Assembly: GCF_014648655.1 (NCBI RefSeq)
Contig: NZ_BMRN01000005.1
Coordinates: 62,001-126,000, forward strand
DNA: 64,000 nt
Origin: Streptomyces atratus
GTDB taxonomy: Bacteria; Actinomycetota; Actinomycetes; Streptomycetales; Streptomycetaceae
Reading direction: 5' to 3'
The notes under the pieces were generated by a model, which ran no database searches, was not told the origin of the DNA, and saw only the letters and a list, made by a program, of their open reading frames with translations. Position numbers and translations under genes: made by a program. Below are positions 53,521 to 61,546 of the stretch, piece by piece. Each line of letters begins with the position of its first letter. Position 1 is the first letter of the stretch.

Positions 53521-54166
53521 AGTTCCAGTCGTTGTAGGCGCCGTAGCCGCCCGCGTCGGCGAGCTGTTCGGCGACCCCTTCGAGGTCCTCGGGAAGCAGG
53601 CCCCAGACGATCAGGTCGGTCCTGATGTCGGTCCAGCCTCCGTCTGTGCCGTTCTCGGTCCGGGTGCGCGCTATGCGGGCGTTGCGCAGCACTCCCTCGC
53701 TGATGCAGCCGAGCTTCTGGGCGACCTGCTGGGCGGCGGTGTTGTCGGCGGCGGTGCGCAGTTCGATGCGCTCGAAGCCCTGGTCGCGGAAGAGCCACTG
53801 GGCCAGCGCCAGCACGGACTCGGTGGCGTATCCCTCGCCGCGTGCCCAGGGGGCGGTGATGTACGCGGCCTCGGTGGCGAGGGTGCGCCAGTCGGTGTTG
53901 CGCAGACGGACCGATCCGACGAGTCGCTGGGTGAGGAATTCGGTGACGGCGAAGACGATGCCGTCGCCCGTGGTCCGCTGTGCGGGTGCGATCCTGCGGA
54001 CCCAGCGTTCGGCGTCGACCTGGGTGTAGGGGTGAGGGGCCTCGGTCCAGGCGGTCACGAGTTCGTCGTTCATCATCTCGATGTACGCGGGGACGTCCGC
54101 CATGTCGAAGGGGCGCAGCACCAACCGATCCGTGCTGATGGAGATGTCCGGAAAGGTGGAAGTCAT
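53519..54166 (-). CDS. GNAT acetyltransferase, RimJ-like
   Basis: A 215-residue N-acetyltransferase of the RimJ/RimL subgroup. It starts TDRLVLRPFDMADVPAYIEM, has the acetyl-CoA loop APWARGEGYATESVLALAQW, and then the signature ELRTAADNTAAQQVAQKLGC. RimJ-type enzymes modify ribosomal protein N-termini or antibiotics; the target is not known. ATG 54166 is chosen because GGAG lies 6 nt upstream. Confidence 0.87.
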   Translation of the reverse strand: MTSTFPDISISTDRLVLRPFDMADVPAYIEMMNDELVTAWTEAPHPYTQVDAERWVRRIAPAQRTTGDGIVFAVTEFLTQRLVGSVRLRNTDWRTLATEAAYITAPWARGEGYATESVLALAQWLFRDQGFERIELRTAADNTAAQQVAQKLGCISEGVLRNARIARTRTENGTDGGWTDIRTDLIVWGLLPEDLEGVAEQLADAGGYGAYNDWN

Positions 54167-54244
54167 GCGCAGCTCCATGCCGAAGACCGTGTAAAGGCAC
54201 AGCATGCAGCATCGGGCCGGCATTGTGCATGGGCGGGTCCGTAC

Positions 54245-54288
54245 GACGGAGCCCCGCGCCCCCCTGGTGGGGTGCGCGGGGCTCGTCG
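54245..54288. terminator. Terminator of metNIQ
   Basis: An 11-bp core stem (GAGCCCCGCGC / GCGCGGGGCTC) extended by a bulged CGAC pairing, 20 nt past the metQ stop. It may also serve the upstream end of the GNAT unit. Confidence 0.82.
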
Positions 54289-54307
54289 GACAAATTCCGT
54301 GCGGGTG

Positions 54308-55174
54308 TCAGGACTTGGCGGCGGTGCCGAAGGCCGGGATGACCGAGCCCTGGTAGGTGTCCTCGATGAACTTCTTGACCTCGTCGGAGTGGAGGAGCTT
54401 CACGAGCTTCTGAACGCGGGCGTCCTTCTCGTTGCCCTTCTTCACGGCGATGATGTTGGCGTACGGGTTGCCGTCGGCCTTCTCAAGCGCCAGGGCGTTC
54501 TCGGCGGGCTTGAGCTTGGCCTCGATGGCGTAGTTGCCGTTGATGACGGCGGCGTCCACATCGTTCAGGGCGCGGGGCACGGTTGCGGCCTCCAGCTCCT
54601 TGAACTCCAGGCCCTTCTTGTCGGTGATGTCGCTCAGCTTGGCGTCGGTGCCGACACCGGGCTTGAGGGTGATCAGACCGTTCTCGGCGAGCAGCTGGAG
54701 GGCGCGGCCCTCGTTCGTGGTGTCGTTGGGCACCGCGATGGTCTGGCCGGACTTGATGTCACCGATGGCCTTGACCTTCTTGGAGTAGAGGCCGAGGGGC
54801 TCCAGGTGGACGGTGCCCACGGAGACGAGGTGAGTGTTGTTCTTCTTGTTGAAGTCGTCGAGGTACGGCGCGTGCTGGAAGAAGTTGGCGTCGACCTGGC
54901 CGGTCTCGGTGGCGGTGTTCGGCAGGACGTAGTCCGTGAACTCCTTGACCTCCAGCTTGAGGCCCGCCTTGGCCGCCAGGTTCTTCTTGACGAAGTTCAG
55001 GATGTCGGCGTGCGGCGTCGGGGACGCGGCGACGACGAGCGCCTTGGAGGTGTCGGCCTTGGCGCCGGTCTCGCTCTTGGAGGCCGGGTCGGACGACGTG
55101 CCGCAGGCCGTGAGGCCGAAGGCCAGGGCGGCGGTGGCGGCGGCAGCTGCGGTGATCTTGATGTTCTTACGCAC
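54308..55174 (-). CDS. metQ: Methionine ABC transporter substrate-binding lipoprotein
   Basis: A 288-residue NlpA/MetQ lipoprotein. A signal peptide with lipobox LTAC (C24) is followed by a Ser/Thr linker and the binding domain (VVAASPTPHADILNFVKKNL, ETGQVDANFFQHAPYLDDF, AVPNDTTNEGRALQLLAENG), the FQH and Asn residues typical of methionine binding. It is anchored outside the membrane and hands ligand to MetNI. It is the last gene of metN-metI-metQ, 73 nt after metI. Confidence 0.94.
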   Translation of the reverse strand: MRKNIKITAAAAATAALAFGLTACGTSSDPASKSETGAKADTSKALVVAASPTPHADILNFVKKNLAAKAGLKLEVKEFTDYVLPNTATETGQVDANFFQHAPYLDDFNKKNNTHLVSVGTVHLEPLGLYSKKVKAIGDIKSGQTIAVPNDTTNEGRALQLLAENGLITLKPGVGTDAKLSDITDKKGLEFKELEAATVPRALNDVDAAVINGNYAIEAKLKPAENALALEKADGNPYANIIAVKKGNEKDARVQKLVKLLHSDEVKKFIEDTYQGSVIPAFGTAAKS

Positions 55175-55247
55175 GAAAAGTGCCTCTTTCTGGTGGTGAG
55201 GGTGGTGCGCCCGGACAAGGAGTTCGGGCTTGAGCAGAGAGGAAGTC

Positions 55248-55919
55248 TCAGGTGGTGGTACGGCCCCGGCGGGCCAGCAGGCGTACGGCTGCGTCGCCGA
55301 CCAGCTGGATCACGGTCACGATGACGATCAGCAGCGCGACGGTGATGAGCATGAACTGGTTGTCGAAGCGCTGGAACCCGTAGGTCACGGCCTTGGAGCC
55401 GAGCCCCTCGCCGCCGACCGCACCGGCCATCGCGGAGTAGCCGATCAGCACGATGACGGTGGTGGTGACGCCGGAGATGAGCGAGGGCAGCGCCTGCGGC
55501 AGCAGCACCTTGCGCACGATCGTCGGGATGGATCCGCCCATCGACTGGACGGCCTCGACGAGCCCGTGGTCGACCTCGCGGACCGCCGTCTCGACGAGCC
55601 GTGCGAAGAACGGGATGGCGCCGACGGCGAGCGGCACGATCATCGCGGTCGGGCCGATGAAGGTGCCGACGACCCAGGTGGTGAAGGGGATCAGGGCGAT
55701 CAGCAGGATGATGAACGGCAGCGAACGGCCGACGTTCACGATCACGCCGATGACCTTGTTCACCGGGGTGTTCCGGAGCAGTCCGCCCTTGTCGGTGAGG
55801 ACCAGCAGGACGCCGAGCGGCAGCCCCACGAGAACGGTGACGACCGCGGACCAGAGCACCATGTAAAGGGTGTCGATGGTTCCCTGGGTGAGCAGCGGCT
55901 GCATTTCGGACCAGGTCAC
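55248..55919 (-). CDS. metI: Methionine ABC transporter permease
   Basis: A 223-residue permease with five or six membrane helices (TLYMVLWSAVVTVLVGLPLG, SLPFIILLIALIPF, VIVLIGYSAMAGAVGGEGLG, LMLITVALLIVIVTVIQLV). The EAA loop that contacts the ATPase is visible at LVEAVQSMGGSIPTIVRKV. Its ATG overlaps the metN stop (ATGA). Confidence 0.94.
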   Translation of the reverse strand: MTWSEMQPLLTQGTIDTLYMVLWSAVVTVLVGLPLGVLLVLTDKGGLLRNTPVNKVIGVIVNVGRSLPFIILLIALIPFTTWVVGTFIGPTAMIVPLAVGAIPFFARLVETAVREVDHGLVEAVQSMGGSIPTIVRKVLLPQALPSLISGVTTTVIVLIGYSAMAGAVGGEGLGSKAVTYGFQRFDNQFMLITVALLIVIVTVIQLVGDAAVRLLARRGRTTT

Positions 55920-56992
55920 TTCGCCACCTCCTTGGTGAGCGGGGCGGGGGTCTGTACGGGGATGGAGGCGGCGTCCTGCTCCACGACCTCGGCCTGCAGG
56001 CCCTGCTCCCGCAGGAAGCCGATCGGGACGACGTTCTCCTCGAAGCGGCCGGGCAGCTCGATGCGCATCCGGCCGATCTGGTTGCCGCCGACGGTGTCCA
56101 TCGCGGCGCCCAGGATCGAGATGTCGATGTTGTACGTACGGGAGAGTTGCGAGATCACCGGCTGGGTGGCGGCCTCCCCGTGGAAGGTGACGTCGACGAC
56201 CGTGCGGTCGGGGCCGGAGGCCGTACCGCCGACGGGGAACAGCTCGTGGGCCAGTTCGGAGCCGGGCGTGGCGAGCAGTTCACCGACGGTGCCCGACTCG
56301 ACGATGCGCCCCTTCTGCATCAGCGCGGCCGAGTCGCAGATCGTCTTGACGACGTCCATCTCGTGCGTGATGAGCAGAACGGTCAGGCCGAGCTGCTGGT
56401 TGAGGTCGCGCAGCAGCTGGAGGACGGAGCGGGTGGTCTCGGGGTCGAGGGCGGAGGTCGCCTCGTCGGAGAGCAGTACCTTGGGGTCTCCGGCGAGCGC
56501 GCGGGCGATGCCGACGCGCTGCTTCTGCCCGCCGGAGAGCTGGCCGGGGTAGGCCTTGGCCTTGTCGGCGAGGCCCACCAGGTCGAGGAGTTCGAGGGCC
56601 TTGCGGGAGCGGTCCTTGCCAAAGACGCCGAGGATCTCCAGCGGGAGTTCGACGTTGTCCTGGACATTGCGCGAGGCCAGCAGGTTGAAGTGCTGGAAGA
56701 CCATGCCGATGCGGCTGCGCGCCTCGCGCAGCTCCTTGCCGGCCCGGCGACCCCGGCCCGCAAGGGCGGTGAGGTCCTGGCCGGCCACGGTCACGGTGCC
56801 GGAGGTGGGGCGTTCCAGGAGGTTGATGCAGCGGATGAGGGAGGATTTTCCGGCGCCGCTCTGTCCGATGACGCCGTACACCTCGCCCTCGCGGACGTGC
56901 AGGTCGACGCCGTCCAGGGCGGTGACCTCGCGGCCGCGCGACTGGTAGACCTTCGTGAGGCCCGAAGTGGTGATCACAGGGGTTTCCGTCAC
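55916..56992 (-). CDS. metN: Methionine ABC transporter ATP-binding protein
   Basis: A 358-residue ATPase. Walker A GQSGAGKSS, signature LSGGQKQR, Walker B VLLSDEATSALDP and H-loop LITHEMD are intact. The C-terminal 80 residues form the NIL/ACT regulatory domain (RTVVDVTFHGEAATQPVISQ) that binds methionine and inhibits transport when the cell is replete. GTG 56992 is chosen; GTG 57025 is a less likely alternative. It is the first gene of the operon, with a 210-nt leader holding a short Cys/Met-rich ORF. Confidence 0.94.
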   Translation of the reverse strand: MTETPVITTSGLTKVYQSRGREVTALDGVDLHVREGEVYGVIGQSGAGKSSLIRCINLLERPTSGTVTVAGQDLTALAGRGRRAGKELREARSRIGMVFQHFNLLASRNVQDNVELPLEILGVFGKDRSRKALELLDLVGLADKAKAYPGQLSGGQKQRVGIARALAGDPKVLLSDEATSALDPETTRSVLQLLRDLNQQLGLTVLLITHEMDVVKTICDSAALMQKGRIVESGTVGELLATPGSELAHELFPVGGTASGPDRTVVDVTFHGEAATQPVISQLSRTYNIDISILGAAMDTVGGNQIGRMRIELPGRFEENVVPIGFLREQGLQAEVVEQDAASIPVQTPAPLTKEVAK

Positions 56993-57201
56993 TGTCGAGT
57001 GCGCGGCGCGGTGTCCGCCGGGCACGGGGCATTCGTCTGATGAGACTGTTTGGACGTTTCGATCGGACGTTCCAAGCGGGGTCTCGGCACGGCTGGGTAC
57101 GGCGGGGGCCGGGACAGCGGTGCTCGGGCAGGCTCGCTCCGCCGGGTGCGGACGGCTCGGGCTCGGTCTCGCTTCGGGGCGCGAGGCTCAGGCGGGGGCC
57201 C

Positions 57202-57288
57202 TCAGAAGGCGCGCATTCGACACATACAACGAGCACCGGGCGTCGTGATCGCCTCGGTCGCAAGGATGCGGTTGCTCGTCGTGGTCAT
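57202..57288 (-). CDS. Candidate leader peptide of metNIQ (28 residues, Cys/Met-rich end)
   Basis: A 28-codon ORF on the minus strand begins MTTTSNRILATEAITT and ends ARCMCRMRAF, with two Cys and two Met within six codons. It stops 209 nt before the metN start. No ribosome site is visible, so it would be read from a leaderless transcript. The position, ahead of a methionine importer, and the Cys/Met cluster suggest ribosome-mediated control, where stalling at scarce Cys or Met would change leader structure. The 200 nt after it are very GC-rich with much pairing potential. Confidence 0.55.
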   Translation of the reverse strand: MTTTSNRILATEAITTPGARCMCRMRAF

Positions 57289-57327
57289 GCGCCAAGTAAA
57301 ACAGACGTAACGTTCCGCCCGGTCCGC

Positions 57328-57346
57328 CTGTCCGAATAGCGGACAG
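57328..57346. promoter_or_regulatory. Palindrome between HAD gene and metNIQ leader
   Basis: CTGTCCG-AATAG-CGGACAG is a perfect 7-bp inverted repeat, 40 nt upstream of the leader ORF and 24 nt after the HAD stop. It can be an operator for metNIQ or a weak terminator of the HAD gene; the sequence does not decide. Confidence 0.4.
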
Positions 57347-57370
57347 CCGTGGATGGTGGTGCGAGCAGAT

Positions 57371-58024
57371 TCAGCCGACCGCTGTGATTTCCACGCCCTG
57401 GGCTGTGACCTGCACCGATACGGCGGAGAGGTCACCGATGACGACATCCGCGTCCAGCTCGGAACGGTCGTGCGTTGTGGCCAAGGCCACGGTCTTCATG
57501 CCTGCCGCCCGTCCGGCCCGCAGTCCGGCGGGGGCATCCTCGAAGACCACACAGCGCGCCGGGTCGACGCCGAGGCGCGCGGCAGCCAGGAGGTAGGGCT
57601 CGGGGTCGGGCTTGCCCCGGGTGACGTCCTCGGCGGCGATCATCACGGGGAAGTCGATCCCCACCTCGCGCAGCCGGGCCTCGCCGAGCAACCGGGTGGC
57701 GGAGGTGACGACGGCCCAGCGGTGCGCGGGCAGCGCACCGAGCAGCTCCTTGGTGCCGGGCAGGATCACGACGCCGCCGGGGGCGTCCTCGACCTCCAGC
57801 TGTTCTATACGGGCCAGGGCCCCGTCGACCCGGTCCGCGGGAAGCAGCTCGGCGATGATCTCCCCTGCCGTCCGGCCGTGCAGTTCGACGCCCTGGAAGT
57901 CCTCCGCCGTGAGCCCGTACTCCTGGGCCCACCGGGTCCAGCAGCGGTACACCGACTCGATCGAGGAGAGCAGTGTCCCGTCGTTGTCGAACAGCAGGGC
58001 CTGGGCATGGATCTTCATGTGCAT
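57371..58024 (-). CDS. HAD-superfamily phosphatase
   Basis: A 217-residue HAD hydrolase of the phosphoglycolate phosphatase/beta-phosphoglucomutase-like type. Motif I LLFDNDGTLL (with DxDGT nucleophile), motif II VVTSATRLL, motif III K in RGKPDPEPYLLAA and motif IV VVFEDAPAGL are all present, and a helical cap lies after motif I. The substrate is probably a small sugar phosphate. ATG 58024 is chosen among three close starts. Confidence 0.9.
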   Translation of the reverse strand: MHMKIHAQALLFDNDGTLLSSIESVYRCWTRWAQEYGLTAEDFQGVELHGRTAGEIIAELLPADRVDGALARIEQLEVEDAPGGVVILPGTKELLGALPAHRWAVVTSATRLLGEARLREVGIDFPVMIAAEDVTRGKPDPEPYLLAAARLGVDPARCVVFEDAPAGLRAGRAAGMKTVALATTHDRSELDADVVIGDLSAVSVQVTAQGVEITAVG

Positions 58025-58110
58025 CGACACTAGGGCCTTGCCCTCGGGCCATGTCCTCCGGGTACGGGGGCGCACGCAGGGGGCCTTTTGGTCCGTAATA
58101 CCCTCACCTC

Positions 58111-58470
58111 ATGCTTGACGCCCTGACGGTCGCGGTCGCCGTGACCGCGCTCGCCCTCGCCGCCTGGTGCGGATTCGCCGCATACCGGGACCAGCCGACC
58201 AAGGACTGGCATTTCATCGGGATGGCAGTGGTCTCCCTGCTGGCGCTGGCCCAGCTGGTGGTGGGCATCGTGCAGTTGTCCCGGGGCGAACGGCCCGAGC
58301 AGGGCATGACGATCTTCATCGCGTATCTGATCGGGGCCTTCCTCGCCGTGCCCGCGGCCGGTTTCCTGTCGCTCACCGAGCGGACCCGATGGGGTTCGGT
58401 GACGGTGGCGGCGGGCGCGGTCGTGCTGGCCGTCCTCGAAGTACGGCTCTACGACATCTGGGGAAACTGA
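58111..58470 (+). CDS. Four-helix membrane protein, unknown function
   Basis: A 119-residue protein with four membrane helices (LTVAVAVTALALAAWCGFAAY, GMAVVSLLALAQLVVGIVQL, TIFIAYLIGAFLAVPAAGF, VTVAAGAVVLAVLEVRLY). It is cotranscribed with the next gene, 2 nt apart. Paired small membrane proteins of this kind are common in Streptomyces, but their function is not known. Confidence 0.82.
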   Translation: MLDALTVAVAVTALALAAWCGFAAYRDQPTKDWHFIGMAVVSLLALAQLVVGIVQLSRGERPEQGMTIFIAYLIGAFLAVPAAGFLSLTERTRWGSVTVAAGAVVLAVLEVRLYDIWGN

Positions 58471-58472
58471 CC

Positions 58473-58910
58473 GTGACCGACACCGATCGCACCCCCGCGG
58501 CGGCCACCGGCGAGAAGCAGCCCTTCGACCTCGGCACCGGTCCAGGCCGGGTGCTGGTCTGGTTCTACGGGGTGTTCACCGTCGCGGCGGCCTCCCGCTC
58601 GATCGTCCAGGTGATCCTGGACTTCGACAAGGCACCGCTCGCCTATGCGCTGTCGGCCGTCGCCGCCCTCGTCTACGGATTCATCACGTACTCGCTGGTG
58701 CGCGGCGGCGAGAAGGCGCGCAGGTCGGCGCTGGTGTGCTGCGCCGCCGAGCTCCTGGGCGTGCTGGTCGTGGGGACCTGGACGATGGTGGAGCCCTCGG
58801 CGTTCGCGGACGCCACCGTCTGGTCCGACTTCGGTATGGGCTATCTGTTCATCCCGGTGATCCTGCCGATCACCGGGATGATGTGGCTGCGCCGGGCGAA
58901 AAACGCGTAG
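58473..58910 (+). CDS. Four-helix membrane protein, partner of preceding gene
   Basis: A 145-residue protein with about four helices (VLVWFYGVFTVAAASRSIV, APLAYALSAVAALVYGFITY, ALVCCAAELLGVLVVGTW, GYLFIPVILPITGMMWL). GTG 58473 begins 2 nt after the preceding stop, so it is probably translated by coupling. Confidence 0.82.
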   Translation: MTDTDRTPAAATGEKQPFDLGTGPGRVLVWFYGVFTVAAASRSIVQVILDFDKAPLAYALSAVAALVYGFITYSLVRGGEKARRSALVCCAAELLGVLVVGTWTMVEPSAFADATVWSDFGMGYLFIPVILPITGMMWLRRAKNA

Positions 58911-58935
58911 GCGGGGCGAGAACGCGTAACCGGCC

Positions 58936-59439
58936 CTACGCGCTGGCCACATAGGCGGGGGCGGTCACATCCTTCTCCAGCAGGATCAACCGGACGCCGT
59001 CCCGACCGGTCTCGTTGCCCACGGGGGCGTAACCCGCCCGCTGGTAGAGCCGCAGATTTCCCTCGCTGCGATGGCCGGTGTGCAGCCGGAAGCGAGTGGC
59101 CGACCGCTCGTCGACGAGTCCCGACTCCGCGGCCCGCAGCAGCCGGGCGCCGAGCCCGTGCCCCTGGAGCCGCGGGTGGACGCAGAGCCTCGCGATCTGC
59201 CCGGTACCGTCCTGATCGGTGGATCCGCGGACCGAGCCGACGACCTCGTCCCCCAGCCGCGCCACGAACACCAGATTCGTGGCGATCTCCGCGCGCACCG
59301 AATCGAGGGTCTGGACGAGCGGGTCGATCCGGTAGTTCCCGTACAGCTCCGCCTCGCTCTGGAAGCAGAGGTACTGAAGTTTCAAGATCTGTTCGGCGTC
59401 CTGTGCCGTCGCCGCCGAGATGATCACGCTCATGCCCAT
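58936..59439 (-). CDS. GNAT acetyltransferase
   Basis: A 167-residue acetyltransferase. The acetyl-CoA loop is LCVHPRLQGHGLGARLLRAA, followed by GHRSEGNLRLYQRAGYAPVG, the usual end of a GNAT domain. ATG 59439 has GGAGG 9 nt upstream. It follows the sigma-like gene by 36 nt and may be in its operon. Confidence 0.85.
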   Translation of the reverse strand: MGMSVIISAATAQDAEQILKLQYLCFQSEAELYGNYRIDPLVQTLDSVRAEIATNLVFVARLGDEVVGSVRGSTDQDGTGQIARLCVHPRLQGHGLGARLLRAAESGLVDERSATRFRLHTGHRSEGNLRLYQRAGYAPVGNETGRDGVRLILLEKDVTAPAYVASA

Positions 59440-59475
59440 GTGCGCATGCCTCCGCCCACCTGATCCACCGGTTGT

Positions 59476-60039
59476 CTAACGCTCCTTTCCCCGCGGTTCA
59501 GGAGCTACAACCTCCGCCGCGAGCATTCTGCGCAGACATCCAAGGCATCGGGAACGGACCGGACCCAAACTCCCCTGTGACATACCCAACTTCCCTGCGA
59601 TTTCCCGGTAGGTGGGATCACCGGGCGCGAGCATCGCCGCGAGCAGCCGGGCGCACCGGCCGGGCAGCCGGTCCACCGCGGCACGCAGCGCCCGGCGTTC
59701 GTCGGCACCGACGGCGATCCGCTCCGGGCAGCCGGCCGGATCCGCGGAGGTCTCGTCACGGTAGGGGCGTTCGCGCCGGGTGGTTCGACGGGCCCTGCGG
59801 GCCTCCGCCCGTACGGCGTCCCGCACCCAGCGCGCCGTGTCCACCGGCGGCCCATCCTGCGCGAGCCGCTCCAGCAGCCGTAGCCAGACGGCCTGTTCGA
59901 GATCGGCGGGTTCGATCGCCGCGCCCGTTGCCGAGGCTGCCGCCTCGGCCGCGGCCTCGGCACTCACCAGTGGATACAGGGAATGGACGACCGCCGCAGG
60001 GCCGGCGGCCCCCACGGGGGCAAGATCGATAGGCGTCAT
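59476..60039 (-). CDS. Sigma-factor-like DNA-binding protein
   Basis: A 187-residue protein resembling ECF sigma factors in its C-terminal half: PTYREIAGKLGMSQGSLGPV is a sigma region 4 helix-turn-helix, preceded by LPGRCARLLAAMLAP. Region 2, needed for -10 recognition, is poorly conserved (EPADLEQAVWLRLLERLAQ), so it may be a degenerate or specialised sigma factor. No anti-sigma gene adjoins it. It lies between glpQ and a GNAT gene; its targets are unknown. Confidence 0.78.
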   Translation of the reverse strand: MTPIDLAPVGAAGPAAVVHSLYPLVSAEAAAEAAASATGAAIEPADLEQAVWLRLLERLAQDGPPVDTARWVRDAVRAEARRARRTTRRERPYRDETSADPAGCPERIAVGADERRALRAAVDRLPGRCARLLAAMLAPGDPTYREIAGKLGMSQGSLGPVRSRCLGCLRRMLAAEVVAPEPRGKER

Positions 60040-60091
60040 GCCCCGGCCGACGCACCTGTGCCGACGGCCGGTTGCCGTATCCGGCGAGCAC

Positions 60092-60121
60092 CACCCGACC
60101 GGGGCCCGCCCCGGCCGGGTG
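60092..60121. terminator. Terminator of glycerophosphodiesterase gene
   Basis: A 14-bp stem with one mismatch (arms 60092-60105 and 60108-60121) and a minimal loop, 12 nt past the glpQ stop. Confidence 0.75.
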
Positions 60122-60133
60122 CTGACGCAGGTG

Positions 60134-61312
60134 TCACTTCGCGGCGAAGTCCGCCGCCGCGAGAAGAGCGGTGTCTGGATTGTCGGAGAAGATCCCGTCG
60201 ATACCCGTCGCGAAGTACGCCTGGAACGCACCGAATGCGTCACCGTACGCGTTGGGGTCCGTACCGCGTCGGAAGTCGGCGGGCAGGAAGGAGTTCTCGT
60301 TGCGCATGGTGTACGGGTGGAGGACCAGCCCCTGGGCGTGCGCATCCATCACCAGGGTGGTCGGTGCGGTGAGCCGGCCCGAGGCGTCCTTGGGAATGAT
60401 CAGGTCCAGGGTGGGTCCGATGCCCTGGGCGAAGGACGCCATCCACTTCAGGCCCTCGGGCTTCACCAGGTCGGCGACGGTACGCGGATCTCCGGACGTC
60501 ACGAAGTCCCAGGGCCGCCCGCCCGCGCCGGAGAGCAGCACGACGCGCGGGGTGGCGACGAGTCCGGCCAGTCGCTGGATGCTGCCGGGCTCGAAGGACT
60601 GGAGGATGAGCGGCGACTGCCTGCGGTGGCGGTTGTAGCGGCGCAGCAGCTTGGCGAGGGGCTCCTCGAGTCCGAGGCCGAGGCCGCGGAAGTACGTGGG
60701 GTGTTTGGTCTCGACGTACAGCCAGACCGGCTTGCCGCGCTTGTGGCCCTCGCGGTCGGCCCACTGGAGCACCTCTTCGAACGTGGGGACCTCCCAGCGG
60801 CCGTCGTAGAGCGTGTTCTTCTGACGGGTGCCGGGGATGCGCTCCTTGGCGCGGAGCGTCTTCAGCTCGGCAAGGGTGAAGTCCTCGGTGAACCAGCCGG
60901 TGAGGGAGACCCCGTCGACCTTCTTGGTGGTCTTGCGGCTCGAGAACTCGGGGTGGGCGGAGACATCGGTGGTGGCGGTGATGTCGTTCTCGTGACGGCA
61001 GACGAGATGGCCGTCCTTGGTCGGCACCAGGTCCTGCTCGATGACGTGCGCGCCCATGTCGAGGGCCAGCTGGTAGGAGCCGAGGGTGTGCTCGGGCCGG
61101 TAGCCGCTGGTACCGCGGTGTCCTATGACGGTGGGCACCGGCAGGTCGAGGCGGAAGCCGTGGCCCCCGCCGTGGCCGCCGGACCGCTCGGAGGCGTTCC
61201 CGGCGGCGTCGGCCGGTCCGCCGGCCAGTCCGAGAGCGGCCGTGCCCAGTACGGCGGCCCCCGCTCCCAGCAGGGTTCTGCGGCCGGGACCTGCCTGCGC
61301 GCGCTCTGTCAT
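60134..61312 (-). CDS. glpQ: Tat-exported glycerophosphodiester phosphodiesterase
   Basis: A 392-residue secreted enzyme that cleaves glycerophosphodiesters (from lipids or teichoic acids) to glycerol 3-phosphate. The N-terminus GPGRRTLLGAGAAVLG has the twin-arginine motif (R11, R12) and a hydrophobic core, ending at ADAAG. The GDPD domain shows IGHRGTSGYRPEHT, EQDLVPTKDGHLVC, YVETKHPTYF and the late DGIFSDNPD. ATG 61312 has GAGGAG upstream. From memory, Streptomyces glpQ genes are controlled by PhoP; a poor PHO-box-like repeat lies near 61392-61422. Confidence 0.92.
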   Translation of the reverse strand: MTERAQAGPGRRTLLGAGAAVLGTAALGLAGGPADAAGNASERSGGHGGGHGFRLDLPVPTVIGHRGTSGYRPEHTLGSYQLALDMGAHVIEQDLVPTKDGHLVCRHENDITATTDVSAHPEFSSRKTTKKVDGVSLTGWFTEDFTLAELKTLRAKERIPGTRQKNTLYDGRWEVPTFEEVLQWADREGHKRGKPVWLYVETKHPTYFRGLGLGLEEPLAKLLRRYNRHRRQSPLILQSFEPGSIQRLAGLVATPRVVLLSGAGGRPWDFVTSGDPRTVADLVKPEGLKWMASFAQGIGPTLDLIIPKDASGRLTAPTTLVMDAHAQGLVLHPYTMRNENSFLPADFRRGTDPNAYGDAFGAFQAYFATGIDGIFSDNPDTALLAAADFAAK

Positions 61313-61546
61313 GAATGCTCCTCGCGTGTGATGTCTCGCACCTGTCGGGCGAGGCCTGAGCCTAGGGAGTCGTACCGTCTTAGGAGCAGCTCCTGGACGA
61401 ACTTGGCGGAAACACACGTCAACACTGCGTATCCACTCGATGAACCCGATGTGCGATGGGCGAGTACCCGCGAGTATCGTCCTCACCTGCATGGACCGTC
61501 ACGATCCCGCGCCCCGGCCGGCCCGGCCACTACACCGGAGGAACCG

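Noticed and set aside
61383..61423. PHO box upstream of glpQ
   Set aside because: Only one 11-nt unit (GTTCGTCCAGG on the minus strand) resembles the consensus; the neighbouring units and spacing fit poorly.
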